A stretch of DNA of 64,000 bases from Oxalobacter paraformigenes (GTDB taxonomy: Bacteria > Pseudomonadota > Gammaproteobacteria > Burkholderiales > Burkholderiaceae_D): positions 618,184 to 682,183 of the forward strand of contig NZ_KI392030.1 of NCBI RefSeq assembly GCF_000158475.2, written 5' to 3'. Below, in pieces: positions 39,317 to 48,416 of this stretch. Positions within the stretch are counted from its first letter, which is position 1; each line of letters opens with the position of its first letter. Under the pieces are notes generated by a model. It ran no database searches. It was not told where the DNA came from and worked only from the letters and a program-made list of their open reading frames with translations. Made by a program: the position numbers and the translations under genes.

Positions 39317-40117
39317 ATGGATAACTGTCTGGAATCGTCGGAACTGACTGTTGATCGCTGGGAAAAAGGTCGAATCCAGCGCCTGAAGGATACGGTCGCG
39401 GAAGAAGTTCCTGTCGCACTGGTCTATAACGGCATTTCCCACGCGGTGATGCTGGCGACGCCGGCCGATCTGGAAGATTTTGCATGGGGTTTTTCACTGA
39501 CCGAAGGAATTGTGACCTCCGTAAAAGAAATTTATGCATGTGATGTGGTCGAGGCTGAAAACGGACTCCGGATCGAACTGGATATTGCCAGCGAGCGGTT
39601 TCAGTATTTGAAAGAAAGAAGACGCAATCTGGCGGGGCGCACCGGTTGTGGCCTGTGCGGTACGGATTCGCTATCCCAGGCGGTCAAAATGCCGCCCCGT
39701 GTTGCCGGAAATCCTTCTTTCAGTATGGATATGCTTCACAAGGCATTCGAAAAAATGGATAAAATCCAGCGCCTTAAAAAACGGACCGGAGCGACGCATG
39801 CCGCCGCCTGGCTGGACGGGAACGGAAATGTCGAGATAATCCGGGAAGACGTGGGGCGTCATAATGCGCTGGACAAGCTGGTTGGGACGCTTTACCGGCA
39901 AGCAACGGATCGTTCGTGCGGAGCGGTTCTGGTAACGAGCCGGGCCAGTTACGAGATGGTCCAGAAATGCGGAGCGGCCGGAATCGGCATGCTGGCAGCC
40001 ATATCGGCGCCAACGGCACTGGCGGTGCGTATGGCCGATGCCATCAATCTGACATTGGTCGGTTTTGTCCGGCAAGGAAGCCATACCGTTTATACCCATC
40101 CTTATCGGCTTGTTTAG
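39317..40117 (+). CDS. fdhD: Formate dehydrogenase sulfurtransferase FdhD
   Basis: Transfers sulfur from IscS to the molybdenum cofactor, without which formate dehydrogenase is inactive. The ATG at 39317 is preceded by GAGGAA at good spacing and gives 266 residues. The Cys-X-X-Cys sulfur-carrying loop is in GRTGCGLCGTDSL near residue 108, and REDVGRHNALDKLVG and TSRASYEMVQKC are the other family signatures. It follows modE after nine bases, so it may be co-transcribed. iscS (13047-14312), its sulfur donor, is in this window. Confidence 0.95.
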   Translation: MDNCLESSELTVDRWEKGRIQRLKDTVAEEVPVALVYNGISHAVMLATPADLEDFAWGFSLTEGIVTSVKEIYACDVVEAENGLRIELDIASERFQYLKERRRNLAGRTGCGLCGTDSLSQAVKMPPRVAGNPSFSMDMLHKAFEKMDKIQRLKKRTGATHAAAWLDGNGNVEIIREDVGRHNALDKLVGTLYRQATDRSCGAVLVTSRASYEMVQKCGAAGIGMLAAISAPTALAVRMADAINLTLVGFVRQGSHTVYTHPYRLV

Positions 40118-40125
40118 TTTGCTTT

Positions 40126-40154
40126 TTGTACGGATTCGTATCAATCTGTACAAT
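40126..40154 (+). promoter_or_regulatory. Sigma-70 promoter of metY
   Basis: TTGTAC and TACAAT separated by 17 bases, about 40 bases before the metY start. Each box has four or five matches to consensus. Confidence 0.55.
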
Positions 40155-40192
40155 GTGAAACATCCTTATTATTCATCCCGCGATTATTGATC

Positions 40193-41479
40193 ATGAAATT
40201 TGAAACTCTTGCGATTCATGCCGGTTATTCTCCGGATCCCGTAACCAAATCGGTTGCCGTCCCTATTTACCAGACCGTAGCTTACGCTTTCGACAACGCA
40301 CAGCACGGCGCCGATCTGTTCGATCTGAAAGTGCCGGGAAATATTTATACCCGTATCATGAATCCCACGAACGACGTACTGGAAAAACGTGTTGCCGCAC
40401 TTGAAGGCGGTGTCGGCGCACTGGCGCTGGCGTCCGGCATGACGGCTGTTTCTTACGCTATCCAGACCATTACAGAAGTCGGTGACAATATCGTCGCGTC
40501 GAGTACGCTGTATGGCGGCAGCTATAATCTTTTTGCCCACACTTTTCCCCAGTATGGCATTGAAGTCCGCTTTGCTGATCCTTTGTTGCCGGATGATTTC
40601 TCGGCGCGGATCGACAGCAGGACAAAGGCCATTTTCTGCGAATCCGTCGGCAATCCGCTCGGCAATGTGACCGATATTGAAAAACTGGCCAATATCGCTC
40701 ATGCTCACGGTATTCCGCTGATCGTGGACAATACGGTGCCGACGCCCTATTTGTGCCGTCCTTTTGAATGGGGCGCCGATATTGTCGTGCATGCGCTGAC
40801 GAAATCGATGAACGGCCACGGAAACAGTCTTGCGGGCGCTATTGTCGATAGCGGCAAATTTCCATGGAAAGAAAACCGGGAAAAATTCAGGCGTTTGAGC
40901 GAGCCGGATGTTTCCTATCATGGCGTCGTTTATACGGATGTATTCGGCGATGCTGCCTATATCGCAAGGGCCAGGGTAGTGCCGTTGCGGAATATGGGGG
41001 GAGCACTCTCGCCGATGAACGCTTTCCTGATTCTGCAGGGTGTCGAAACGTTGCCGCTGCGTATGGACAGAACCTGTGAAAATGCGCTGGCGATCGCCAG
41101 ATTCCTGAACGATCATCCGAAAGTATCCTGGGTAAACTGCGCGGCATTGCCCGATCATCGCGATCATGCGTTGCTTCAGAAATACATGAATGGCAAAGCG
41201 CCGAGCTTGCTGTCTTTTGGTGTCAAGCCGTCGGGAAGCATGAGCGCACGCGAGGCAGGCGCCAAAGTGCTGGACGCTTTCAAGCTGTTTACCCGGCTGG
41301 TCAATATTGGCGATGCCCGTTCTCTGGCCACACATTCGGCATCGACTACCCACCGCCAGTTAAGTTCGGAGGAACTGAAAAAAGCCGGGGTCAGCGAGGA
41401 CATGATCCGCTTGTCTGTCGGACTGGAACACTCGGAAGACCTGATTGCCGATCTGGATCAGGCTTTGGCGGTTATCTGA
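40193..41479 (+). CDS. metY: O-acetylhomoserine sulfhydrylase (MetY-type)
   Basis: Pyridoxal-phosphate enzyme of the Cys/Met metabolism family that joins sulfide or methanethiol to O-acetylhomoserine. The 428 residues (ATG at 40193) show FETLAIHAGYSPDP, SGMTAVSYAIQTI, the TLYGGSYNLF segment, the PLP lysine in VVHALTKSMNGHGNSLAG near residue 207, and the C-terminal RLSVGLEHSEDLIADL. The longer subfamily with an insertion (PDVSYHGVVYTDVFGDAAYIARAR) is that of O-acetylhomoserine sulfhydrylases rather than cystathionine synthases. Own promoter and terminator: single-gene unit. The specificity is inferred from subfamily. Confidence 0.9.
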   Translation: MKFETLAIHAGYSPDPVTKSVAVPIYQTVAYAFDNAQHGADLFDLKVPGNIYTRIMNPTNDVLEKRVAALEGGVGALALASGMTAVSYAIQTITEVGDNIVASSTLYGGSYNLFAHTFPQYGIEVRFADPLLPDDFSARIDSRTKAIFCESVGNPLGNVTDIEKLANIAHAHGIPLIVDNTVPTPYLCRPFEWGADIVVHALTKSMNGHGNSLAGAIVDSGKFPWKENREKFRRLSEPDVSYHGVVYTDVFGDAAYIARARVVPLRNMGGALSPMNAFLILQGVETLPLRMDRTCENALAIARFLNDHPKVSWVNCAALPDHRDHALLQKYMNGKAPSLLSFGVKPSGSMSAREAGAKVLDAFKLFTRLVNIGDARSLATHSASTTHRQLSSEELKKAGVSEDMIRLSVGLEHSEDLIADLDQALAVI

Positions 41480-41493
41480 GGCGTTTGGTTTGC

Positions 41494-41528
41494 AAAAAAC
41501 AGGACAATTCTCTTTGTCCTGTTTTTTT
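41494..41528 (+). terminator. Rho-independent terminator after metY
   Basis: Stem AACAGGACAA/TTGTCCTGTT with a six-base loop and a run of T after it, 15 bases past the stop. Confidence 0.85.
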
Positions 41529-41709
41529 ATAAGGACAAAAGGAAGCTTTCCGGAATCTTTCGGGCATTTTGTATTCAAACGTAAAAAAGCTGTACATTGA
41601 CAGTCAGTGAAGCAAACTGTGAAAACAGGGCTGGCTGATCGTTGAATTGATTTTCCTGTTTTGCCTAAAGTCAGCTATTTCAGACAACTTTTACGGAGAG
41701 CCGTTAGAG

Positions 41710-43140
41710 ATGAATACGTTTAAACGTTCTTTTCTGTTTTCGCTTGTTTTCGTGACGCCAGTCGTTTTTGCCATACCGACTTTGCAGACCGGCAAAAACG
41801 ATCAGAAACAGCTTTCTCTGACGATTTATGAGCGCGATCTGGCTCTGGTAAGGGACGTCAGACAGGTGCCTTTGCAAGACGGAGCCTTAAAAGTCCAGTT
41901 CGTCGATATCAGTGAGCGGATTCAGCCGGAAACAGTTATGCTAAGGGATACCGTCTCCGGAAAGATCAGTGTGGCCCAGATTTATTTCGACAATAACCTC
42001 TTGTCTCCACAAACGCTGCTGGAAAGTTATGTCGGCAAAACGGTCAGGGTGATCAAAACCGATCCGGCGACAGGCGCGGAAACGCAGGAATCGGCTCAGG
42101 TTTTGTCTGCCCGAAACGGTATCGTCCTTAAAATGGGAGACCGGATCGAAACCAATGTACCCGGACGGCTCGTTTACGAGCGTATCCCCGAGGGATTGCA
42201 GGCCAGCCCTACCTTGACGGCTGAGCTGGCAAGCAAAGTGAGCGGGAGCCGGCAGCTTGAGCTGGATTATCTGACGAGTGGCATCGGCTGGAACGCCAAT
42301 TATGTGGCCCTGTTGAATGCCGGAGAGAACAGAATGGATCTTTCAGGCTGGGCCGCCATCAGCAATAACAGTGGTACCGAATTCAGGAATGCGAACGTCC
42401 AGTTGATGGCAGGTAGTCCCAATGTGACCAATGCCCGGCCGATGCTGATGGCAGCGGCCGCACGGTCTGCAAAATTCGATGCTGTACCGGCCGGTAACGA
42501 AATTGCGCAGGAGTCCTTTTCGGATTATCACTTGTACACACTTCCCCATAAAGTGACCTTGTCCAATAATCAATCAAGACAGTATGCTCTGCTAAGTGCA
42601 AGTGATGTAAAGGTAAAAAAAGAATGGATACTGGATGGCGGAAACTATTATTACCGGAGTCGTATGCCGAATGTCAGCGACAGTTTGCCGGTCACTATGA
42701 CGGTTGAATTCAGGAATGCCAAAAACAACCGGCTGGGTATGCCTTTGCCCGGCGGGATCGTTCGTTTTTACCAGACAGACGGTCGCGGCAATCAGCAGTT
42801 TCTTGGCGAAAGCAGGATGTCTCACACTCCGGCCAATGATGACGTCACTCTGAGAATGGGCGAATCTTTCGATGTGACGGGGTCGAGAAAGCAAACCCTG
42901 TTTAAAACAGTGCCGTCAGAGAATCAATCAGTCAGAAAATATGAAAGCGCTTATACGATCGTGCTGAAAAACGCAAAGAGCACGGGGGTTACTGTTCAAG
43001 TCAGGGAACCGATTCCGGGAAGCTGGCAGATTTTGCAGGAAAATTATCCGCATACGAAAGACGGAACGACAGCTGTCTGGCGGGTTGCCGTACCGGCTGG
43101 CGGTCAGGCTACTTTGAGTTATCGTGTTCGTGTTGAATAA
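41710..43140 (+). CDS. DUF4139 domain secreted protein
   Basis: A 476-residue protein with a signal peptide (FKRSFLFSLVFVTPVVFA, cleavage near residue 20) and mostly beta-strand sequence. The central and C-terminal part carries the DUF4139 signature (LELDYLTSGIGWNANYVALL at about 185, GWAAISNNSGTEFRNANVQL soon after, and WRVAVPAGGQATLSYRVRV at the end). The coiled-coil seen in MuiA-type relatives is missing. Predicted periplasmic or surface beta protein; function unknown. The longer reading from 41647 has no signal peptide at its N-terminus. It lies 13 bases before queH and the two may be co-transcribed. Confidence 0.82.
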   Translation: MNTFKRSFLFSLVFVTPVVFAIPTLQTGKNDQKQLSLTIYERDLALVRDVRQVPLQDGALKVQFVDISERIQPETVMLRDTVSGKISVAQIYFDNNLLSPQTLLESYVGKTVRVIKTDPATGAETQESAQVLSARNGIVLKMGDRIETNVPGRLVYERIPEGLQASPTLTAELASKVSGSRQLELDYLTSGIGWNANYVALLNAGENRMDLSGWAAISNNSGTEFRNANVQLMAGSPNVTNARPMLMAAAARSAKFDAVPAGNEIAQESFSDYHLYTLPHKVTLSNNQSRQYALLSASDVKVKKEWILDGGNYYYRSRMPNVSDSLPVTMTVEFRNAKNNRLGMPLPGGIVRFYQTDGRGNQQFLGESRMSHTPANDDVTLRMGESFDVTGSRKQTLFKTVPSENQSVRKYESAYTIVLKNAKSTGVTVQVREPIPGSWQILQENYPHTKDGTTAVWRVAVPAGGQATLSYRVRVE

Positions 43141-43153
43141 GCAAATTCCGGGT

Positions 43154-43777
43154 ATGACAGAGTATATGGAAACGAAAGAAAATCGGGTTTTTCTGCATAT
43201 ATGCTGCGGTCCCTGTTCGCTGATGCCGGTTGTCCATTTGCGAAAAGAAGGATTTAATGTGACCGCTTTCTTTTTCAATCCCAACATTCATCCTGAAGAG
43301 GAGTATGGGCTGCGCCGGGATTCCGCACAGCTTGCTGCCGAAAAGCTGGATTATCCGCTCGTTTTTGCCGGCGACGCGCTAAAACCGGCGCAATGGATCC
43401 GGGAACTGAATGGAGTTACCCAAGAAGGGGAACGTTGCGTTTCCTGTTACCGGCAGCGTTTGCTTCCGGTAGCGCTTGAAGCCAAAAGGCGGGGATTCGA
43501 TTTCTTTACGACAAGCCTTTTGTATTCCCGCTATCAGCATCACGAAGCCATCTGTCAGGTCGCGGAACAAGTGGCCAGGGAAACGGGAGTATCGTTTTTG
43601 TATCGGGATTTCCGGCCTTACTGGTACGAGGGAATCAATCTGTCCAAGGAACTGGGCCTTTATCGCCAAAAATGGTGCGGTTGCCTGCTGAGCAGGAAGG
43701 AAGCTGAAATTCAGCGTGCCGAACGGGCCGAATTGAAACGGCGAAAAGCGCTGGCACGCATGGCTTCGGTTGCGTGA
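43154..43777 (+). CDS. queH: Epoxyqueuosine reductase QueH
   Basis: Last step of queuosine synthesis in tRNA: reduction of epoxyqueuosine by the QueH (DUF208) type, which is unrelated to QueG. The 207 residues (ATG at 43154) have the family's cysteine pattern: HICCGPCSLMPVVHL at about 15-29, GERCVSCYRQRL near 95 and KWCGCLLSRKE near 175, thought to bind a [4Fe-4S] cluster and a nearby iron. The in-frame ATG at 43166 is an alternative start. Convergent with thiM. Confidence 0.93.
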   Translation: MTEYMETKENRVFLHICCGPCSLMPVVHLRKEGFNVTAFFFNPNIHPEEEYGLRRDSAQLAAEKLDYPLVFAGDALKPAQWIRELNGVTQEGERCVSCYRQRLLPVALEAKRRGFDFFTTSLLYSRYQHHEAICQVAEQVARETGVSFLYRDFRPYWYEGINLSKELGLYRQKWCGCLLSRKEAEIQRAERAELKRRKALARMASVA

Positions 43778-43842
43778 AACCTGAAATATTCAGCGTTTTT
43801 TTGTTGAAACTTCTTGTCGATTGGGGATGTTTTTGCGAACTG

Positions 43843-44676
43843 TCAGGAATCGACCGACATTTTCAGGCGAGTCAGAAAGTCGTCTTTTGTCATTAGTTGC
43901 AGTCTGTCGAGTAGAGCAATTTGCATCGATCCAATGCCCAGCCCCTTGGAAATGACCAATTCGGCAGCCATTTCTCCCGCTATTCCCATATAAGCCATGG
44001 CAGCAGCAGTCGCGCGCCAGTGATCGGGCTGGACAGCGGAAAAAGCGCCGATCATGGCGCTTGCCGAGCAACCCGTCCCTGTGATTCTGGTCATCCAGAC
44101 ATGCCCGTTTTTGAGGCTGGCTTTTCTGCCGGCTTCGTCGAAAACATAATCGGTTTCGCCTGAAACGCAAACCGTTCCATTGATACCGATCGCCAGTTTC
44201 CGGGCGGCATTCACGGCATTATCCGATGACCGGGTACTTTCTACTCCTTTTGTCGCTTCGGAGGCTCCGGCAATGCTCATGATTTCTGAAGCGTTACCTC
44301 TGATAATGTCCGGCCTGGCATCGGTCAGCAGTTCTTCGACGATCCTGTTCCGGTAGGAAGTTGCACCGGCGCCGACCGGATCCAGTACGACAGGAATCTG
44401 ATGGGAATGGGCAGAATGTGCGGCCAGCTTCATGGCGTCCACCCATTCAGATTGCAGGGTCCCGATGTTGATAACCAGTGCGCTGGCGATAGCGGTCATT
44501 TCCGCCACTTCCTCACGGGCATGCGCCATGACAGGGGCAGCGCCCAGCGCCAAAAGGACATTGGCGTTATAGCTCATGACAACCAGGTTCGTGATGTTAT
44601 GAACCAGTGGCGTTTTTTCTCGCACACGAATGACATCGTTCCAGAGGTCTTCCGCCGTCGTTTTTGTTGAAGTCAT
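43843..44676 (-). CDS. thiM: Hydroxyethylthiazole kinase
   Basis: Salvage enzyme that phosphorylates 4-methyl-5-hydroxyethylthiazole for thiamine synthesis. The 277 residues contain PLVHNITNLVVMSYNANVLLALGAAPVM near residue 20, LDPVGAGATSYR near 90, RGNASEIMSIAG, and the catalytic Cys region TGTGCSASAMIGAF near 200. No other thiamine gene is nearby and there is no TPP riboswitch in the 27 bases that separate it from the upstream sirtuin gene, so it is probably transcribed with that gene. Confidence 0.95.
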   Translation of the reverse strand: MTSTKTTAEDLWNDVIRVREKTPLVHNITNLVVMSYNANVLLALGAAPVMAHAREEVAEMTAIASALVINIGTLQSEWVDAMKLAAHSAHSHQIPVVLDPVGAGATSYRNRIVEELLTDARPDIIRGNASEIMSIAGASEATKGVESTRSSDNAVNAARKLAIGINGTVCVSGETDYVFDEAGRKASLKNGHVWMTRITGTGCSASAMIGAFSAVQPDHWRATAAAMAYMGIAGEMAAELVISKGLGIGSMQIALLDRLQLMTKDDFLTRLKMSVDS

Positions 44677-44703
44677 TTAAGTTTTGGGATAGGAAGGGTA
44701 TTT

Positions 44704-45531
44704 TTATGCGCTTTGTCCAATCCGGGCATCGATAAGCCGCAGAGCGTCAAGCGCGCCAAGTGCGAGTCCAATATCGCTTGATTTCGGAACTTCCGGATAG
44801 TCCGGATTGATCCGGATTATCGGAACGTTGAAAGATTCGCTGGCCCGCCGTACTGTCGGAACGTGCACTCCGGCTCCGATTTCAATCACCACCAGATTGC
44901 TCACTTTGCGGTACCATTTGTTCAGACGTTCCATTTGCAGTTCGGTTCTGTTGGATATCCACCCCCAGTCGTTGAACATCAAAATATTGGGCCGAGACAA
45001 GCCCTTGCACTCCGGACAGACGGGAAAGCCGGAAAGGAGTTGGCAGTTTTCTTCATCAATTTCAACATTCACTCCGTTGCCGGGCCAGATAGCCGCGGAG
45101 CAGGGAAGGGTGCATTGCAAGTGGTGAATGGATCCGTGGCATTCGGCAATACGTGTTTCATCAAAACCGGCTTTCTGGAACTGGCCGTCCACATTGCTGG
45201 TGAAAACAAAAGCGCCGTGAGCCGGTTTTTCTGCTATTTTTCGCAGGATGGCGAAACCTTCGTGAGGCTGCGTTTCGCGATAGCGTTGCAGACGGTGTCC
45301 ATAGAAGCCCCAGGCCAGACGGGCGTTGTCGGTAAAAGCGTTCGGATTGGCAATTTCGACAAATGAAATACGATGTTTTCCCAATTTTGGATAAGCGCGC
45401 CACAATCCTTCATTCCCGCGGAAATCCGGCAGACCCGAGTCAACACCCATACCGGCACCCGCGCCAATCAGCAGACCGTCAGCCTGTCGGATCAATTCGG
45501 CAGCTTTCCGGATTTTTTCTTCGGTTTGCAT
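44704..45531 (-). CDS. Divergent Sir2-family NAD-dependent protein deacylase
   Basis: A 275-residue sirtuin-like protein. The Rossmann part has GAGAGMGVDSGLPDFRG near residue 23 (canonical GAGIS-SGIPDFR), TSNVDGQFQKAG near 112 in place of TQNIDGLHxxAG, and the catalytic His in ECHGSIHHLQC near 134. The zinc module is altered: C-X3-C (CTLPC) and C-X2-C (CPECKG) with a longer insert between. NVPIIRINPD-type sequence closes the NAD site. This belongs to a widespread but poorly studied bacterial subgroup rather than CobB proper. Upstream of thiM by 27 bases, hence probably one transcript; the reason for the pairing is unknown. Confidence 0.85.
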   Translation of the reverse strand: MQTEEKIRKAAELIRQADGLLIGAGAGMGVDSGLPDFRGNEGLWRAYPKLGKHRISFVEIANPNAFTDNARLAWGFYGHRLQRYRETQPHEGFAILRKIAEKPAHGAFVFTSNVDGQFQKAGFDETRIAECHGSIHHLQCTLPCSAAIWPGNGVNVEIDEENCQLLSGFPVCPECKGLSRPNILMFNDWGWISNRTELQMERLNKWYRKVSNLVVIEIGAGVHVPTVRRASESFNVPIIRINPDYPEVPKSSDIGLALGALDALRLIDARIGQSA

Positions 45532-45594
45532 ATTTTTCGTTTGTTTTTAAAAGAATGAATGATTCAAGCTTATCTTAATTTATAAAGATATCAA

Positions 45595-45626
45595 TAAAAA
45601 AGGCCGTTATTCAATAACGGCCTTTG
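45595..45626 (-). terminator. Rho-independent terminator after ahpF
   Basis: Stem AAGGCCGTTATT/AATAACGGCCTT with a one- or two-base loop, ending in T-run on the minus strand; also A-rich on the other side and so possibly bidirectional. It lies 16 bases past the ahpF stop. Confidence 0.85.
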
Positions 45627-45641
45627 TCGTAGAGTTTTCAA

Positions 45642-47189
45642 TTAATGGCGAATCAGGTAATCGAATGCGCTCAGCGATGCCTTGGCCCCATCGCCCATGG
45701 CAATGACGATTTGCTTGTAAGGCGATGAAGTCACATCGCCGGCCGCAAAAACGCCGGGAACAGAAGTTTTATTATAAACATCTACCTCGATTTCATTTTT
45801 TTCATTCAGTTTGACAGGAGTTCCTTTCAGCCAGTCTGTTGTCGGCACCTGACCGATCTGGACGAAGATGCCTGCGACAGGAAGCGTGCGGTTTGTGGCC
45901 GTAGCCAGATCCTTGTAAACCAGTCCGTTGACTTTCTGGCCGTCTCCCGTTACCTCGACTGTTTGAGCCTGTGTGATTAAGGTGACGTTTTTCAGCGAGA
46001 AAAGTTTTTCCTGCAATACGGTATCGGCAGTCAGTTTCGTGCCGCGAACCAGTACCGTTACGTGTTCGGCAATACCGGCCAAATCGATGGCTGCTTCGAC
46101 AGCCGAATTGCCGCCGCCGACAACGGCAATTTTTCGGTTTTTGTACAAGGGGCCGTCACAATGCGGGCAGAACGCAATACCGCGACCGATGTATTTTTCT
46201 TCACCGGGCACTTCCATTTTTCTCCAGCTGGCGCCGGTGGCGAGAATAACGGTTTTGCTTTTGACGGAAGCGCCGTTTTCGAGCGGCACTTCAATCAGTT
46301 CTCCCGGAATGAGGCCGGTGGCGCGATGGGGCATCATGACGTCGATATCGTGATTTCTCACGTTATCTTCATAAACCGCTGCCAGATGCGTTCCTTCGAT
46401 TTTCCGGATGGCGATGATGTTTTCGATATCGGTTGTGTTCAGAATCTGGCCGCCGAAATTTTCAGTGATCAGGCCAGTGCGGATTCCCTTGCGGGCAGCA
46501 TAAATGGCCGATGTCGCCGCGGCCGATCCGCCACCGATAACCAGAACGTCAAAGGGCGCTTTGGCGGAAATTTTTTCCGCCTCACGTTTGGCGCTGCCTG
46601 TATCGAGTTTTGCCAGTATTTCCTTGAGGCTCATGCGACCCTGACCGAATTCCTTGCCATTCAGGTAAATGGTCGGAACCGCCATGATATGTCGTTCGTT
46701 GACTTCGTCCTGAAAAATGGCTCCGTCGATCATGACATGGGAAATGCCCGGATTGACGACGGCCATCAGGTTCAGGGCCTGAACAACTTCAGGACAATTC
46801 TGGCAACTGAGTGAAATATAGGTTTCGAACTCATAATTCCCCGTCAGATGCTTGATCTGTTCAATGACGTCGGGCTCGACTTTGGGAGGATAGCCGCCTG
46901 TCTGCAGCAGAGCCAGGACAAGGGAAGTAAACTCGTGGCCCATGGGAAGGCCTGCAAAGCGGATATGAACGTTTCCCTCTGGCCGATTGACCGAGAAAGA
47001 GGGCGATCTTTTATCCTCGCCAGCTCGTTCAATGATCGTGATTTTGGAAGACAGCTCGGCGATATCCCGCAACAAAGCCGTCATTTCTCTGGATTTTTCG
47101 GTGTCGTTTATTGAGGCAACTATCTCAATCGGATTAACCAGTTTAGCGAGATAGTTCCTGAGTTGTTCTTTAACTTGATTGTCGAGCAT
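45642..47189 (-). CDS. ahpF: Alkyl hydroperoxide reductase subunit F
   Basis: NADH-dependent flavoprotein that reduces AhpC. The 515 residues contain the N-terminal double thioredoxin fold ([14 protein letters not shown] near residue 128), the FAD-binding motif [22 protein letters not shown] near 212, the redox pair CPHC in [25 protein letters not shown] near 340, and a C-terminal [16 protein letters not shown]. Full length compared with E. coli (521). Transcribed after ahpC, from which 117 bases with a large hairpin separate it. Confidence 0.96.
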   Translation of the reverse strand: MLDNQVKEQLRNYLAKLVNPIEIVASINDTEKSREMTALLRDIAELSSKITIIERAGEDKRSPSFSVNRPEGNVHIRFAGLPMGHEFTSLVLALLQTGGYPPKVEPDVIEQIKHLTGNYEFETYISLSCQNCPEVVQALNLMAVVNPGISHVMIDGAIFQDEVNERHIMAVPTIYLNGKEFGQGRMSLKEILAKLDTGSAKREAEKISAKAPFDVLVIGGGSAAATSAIYAARKGIRTGLITENFGGQILNTTDIENIIAIRKIEGTHLAAVYEDNVRNHDIDVMMPHRATGLIPGELIEVPLENGASVKSKTVILATGASWRKMEVPGEEKYIGRGIAFCPHCDGPLYKNRKIAVVGGGNSAVEAAIDLAGIAEHVTVLVRGTKLTADTVLQEKLFSLKNVTLITQAQTVEVTGDGQKVNGLVYKDLATATNRTLPVAGIFVQIGQVPTTDWLKGTPVKLNEKNEIEVDVYNKTSVPGVFAAGDVTSSPYKQIVIAMGDGAKASLSAFDYLIRH

Positions 47190-47245
47190 GTTTCTCTGTC
47201 CGGTTGAGAAGGGCGTATCGCCTGATGCAAGGAAAACGGTCTGTC

Positions 47246-47291
47246 AGTCCGAAAAGTTCCGGAATGCCTTTTGCCTGGAACTTTCCGGACT
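47246..47291 (-). promoter_or_regulatory. Long hairpin between ahpC and ahpF
   Basis: AGTCCGnAAAGTTCC and GGAACTTTnCGGACT pair over 15 positions with one mismatch around a 16-base loop. There is no T-run after it, so it is not a standard terminator; it could protect the 3' end of ahpC mRNA and lower ahpF expression. Confidence 0.55.
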
Positions 47292-47306
47292 CACGCAAAA
47301 TAAAAA

Positions 47307-47873
47307 TCAGATCTTGCCGACCAGATCCAGGGAAGGAGCCAGCGTTTCGCTGCCCGGTTGCCAGGAAGCGGGACAGACCTGGCCTTTATGGCTGGCAACG
47401 TATTGTGCCGCCTGAACTTTGCGGATCAGCTCTGTAGCCGAACGGCCAATACCCAGATCGTGAATTTCGTACAGCTTGATTTGACCTTCCGGATTGATAA
47501 CGAAGGTGCCGCGCAAGGCAACGCCGTCTTCTTCGATCAGGACTTCGAAATCGCGGCTGATTTTGCCGCTCGGGTCGCCGATCATGGGGAACTGGATTTT
47601 CTTGATGGTATCCGAAGCGTCGTGCCAGCCTTTATGAACAAAATGGGTATCGGTCGAAACGGAATAGATTTCCACACCCATTTTCTTGAATTCTTCATAG
47701 TGGTCCGCCAGATCACCCAGTTCGGTCGGGCAGACGAAAGAGAAGTCTGCCGGATAGAAAAATACAACAGACCACTTACCTTTCAGATCGTTGTCCGTGA
47801 CGGTGACAAATTGCCCGTTGTGATAGGCCTGTGCCTTGAAGGGTTTGATTTGGGTATTGATCAGTGATGACAT
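47307..47873 (-). CDS. ahpC: Alkyl hydroperoxide reductase subunit C (peroxiredoxin)
   Basis: Typical two-Cys peroxiredoxin that destroys hydrogen and organic peroxides. The 188 residues have the peroxidatic Cys in [15 protein letters not shown] near residue 48 and the resolving Cys in [11 protein letters not shown] near 166, and the YF-type helical end is present (DLVGKI). The start ATG is preceded by AAGGAG (minus strand of tctcctt). An OxyR site was not identified with confidence in the upstream gap. ahpC is first and ahpF second in the operon. Confidence 0.97.
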   Translation of the reverse strand: MSSLINTQIKPFKAQAYHNGQFVTVTDNDLKGKWSVVFFYPADFSFVCPTELGDLADHYEEFKKMGVEIYSVSTDTHFVHKGWHDASDTIKKIQFPMIGDPSGKISRDFEVLIEEDGVALRGTFVINPEGQIKLYEIHDLGIGRSATELIRKVQAAQYVASHKGQVCPASWQPGSETLAPSLDLVGKI

Positions 47874-48212
47874 GTTTCTCTCCTTGATGATAATTCAAAT
47901 AGTACCGGCTATTCGCAAACATCCCGGGAATGGCCGTAATGGTTAAAAAATGTTTGATGAACTGTATTACGTTATGCGTTCACTGCATTGTTTGACATTA
48001 AAACACGACTTTAAAATTCCTGCAGAGCGCGTTCCCGTTTTTGGGGTGGAGTATGATGTCGTTTTTGCAATAAAATCCGTCGCGGAAAACCTGAACGGGT
48101 GGAACTGGACGAAAGCGGGATTTCTTGTTAATTAAATAAAATCAACAGGTTATTGAAAAATTTTACAATTTTTTGAGGTCGTGCCATGCCACTTAAACGG
48201 CCTATTTTTTAT
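47874..48212. other. Upstream region of ahpC without a recognised gene
   Basis: About 340 A+T-rich bases. It must carry the leftward ahpCF promoter. A 61-codon open frame at 47950-48135 shows no family features, so it is not called. Confidence 0.4.
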
Positions 48213-48227
48213 TGAAAATGATTGTCA
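48213..48227. promoter_or_regulatory. Fur-box-like 7-1-7 inverted repeat
   Basis: TGAAAATGATTGTCA matches the 7-1-7 Fur consensus TGATAATnATTATCA at 12 of 14 defined positions. It is about 35 bases before the start of a possible short transcript that ends in a strong terminator. The same core recurs upstream of gyrA at 55267. Confidence 0.5.
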
Positions 48228-48244
48228 ATTATCTTTTAAAAATT

Positions 48245-48360
48245 TTCGGCAGAAAGAGATGCTGAAGGGGTGCCGAAGAGAGGAGGCAGCAGGAGATTCC
48301 GGGGTCAAGGTTTTTTCAAAAGCCCGGAAAAAGCCTCTTCCTTTTTCCGGGCTTTTATTA
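48245..48360 (+). ncRNA. Candidate Fur-controlled small RNA
   Basis: No coding sequence is evident, yet a Fur-like box is followed by about 110 bases with purine-rich single-stranded sequence (GAAGAGAGGAGGCAGCAGGAG) and a perfect 16-bp terminator stem. This is the layout of iron-responsive small RNAs such as RyhB, PrrF or NrrF, but no sequence similarity to them is claimed. Start site and strand are inferred; the terminator could alternatively serve ppk2 alone. Confidence 0.3.
48318..48360. terminator. Strong bidirectional terminator
   Basis: Perfect 16-base stem AAAAGCCCGGAAAAAG/CTTTTTCCGGGCTTTT around a seven-base loop. It is about 56 bases past the ppk2 stop (leftward) and at the end of the candidate small RNA (rightward). 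Confidence 0.85.
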
Positions 48361-48416
48361 AATAAAAACATTCTTTTTTCCATGTCCCTGTACTGGCCAG
48401 GGGAAGTTTTTCAAAC

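Noticed and set aside
40184..41353. 389-codon open frame opposite metY
   Set aside because: No recognisable motif; metY is secure and has its own promoter and terminator.
44677..44703. TPP riboswitch before thiM
   Set aside because: Only 27 bases separate thiM from the gene upstream; no room for the element.
47950..48135. 61-codon open frame upstream of ahpC
   Set aside because: No ribosome binding site or family features, and A+T-rich surroundings give such frames by chance.
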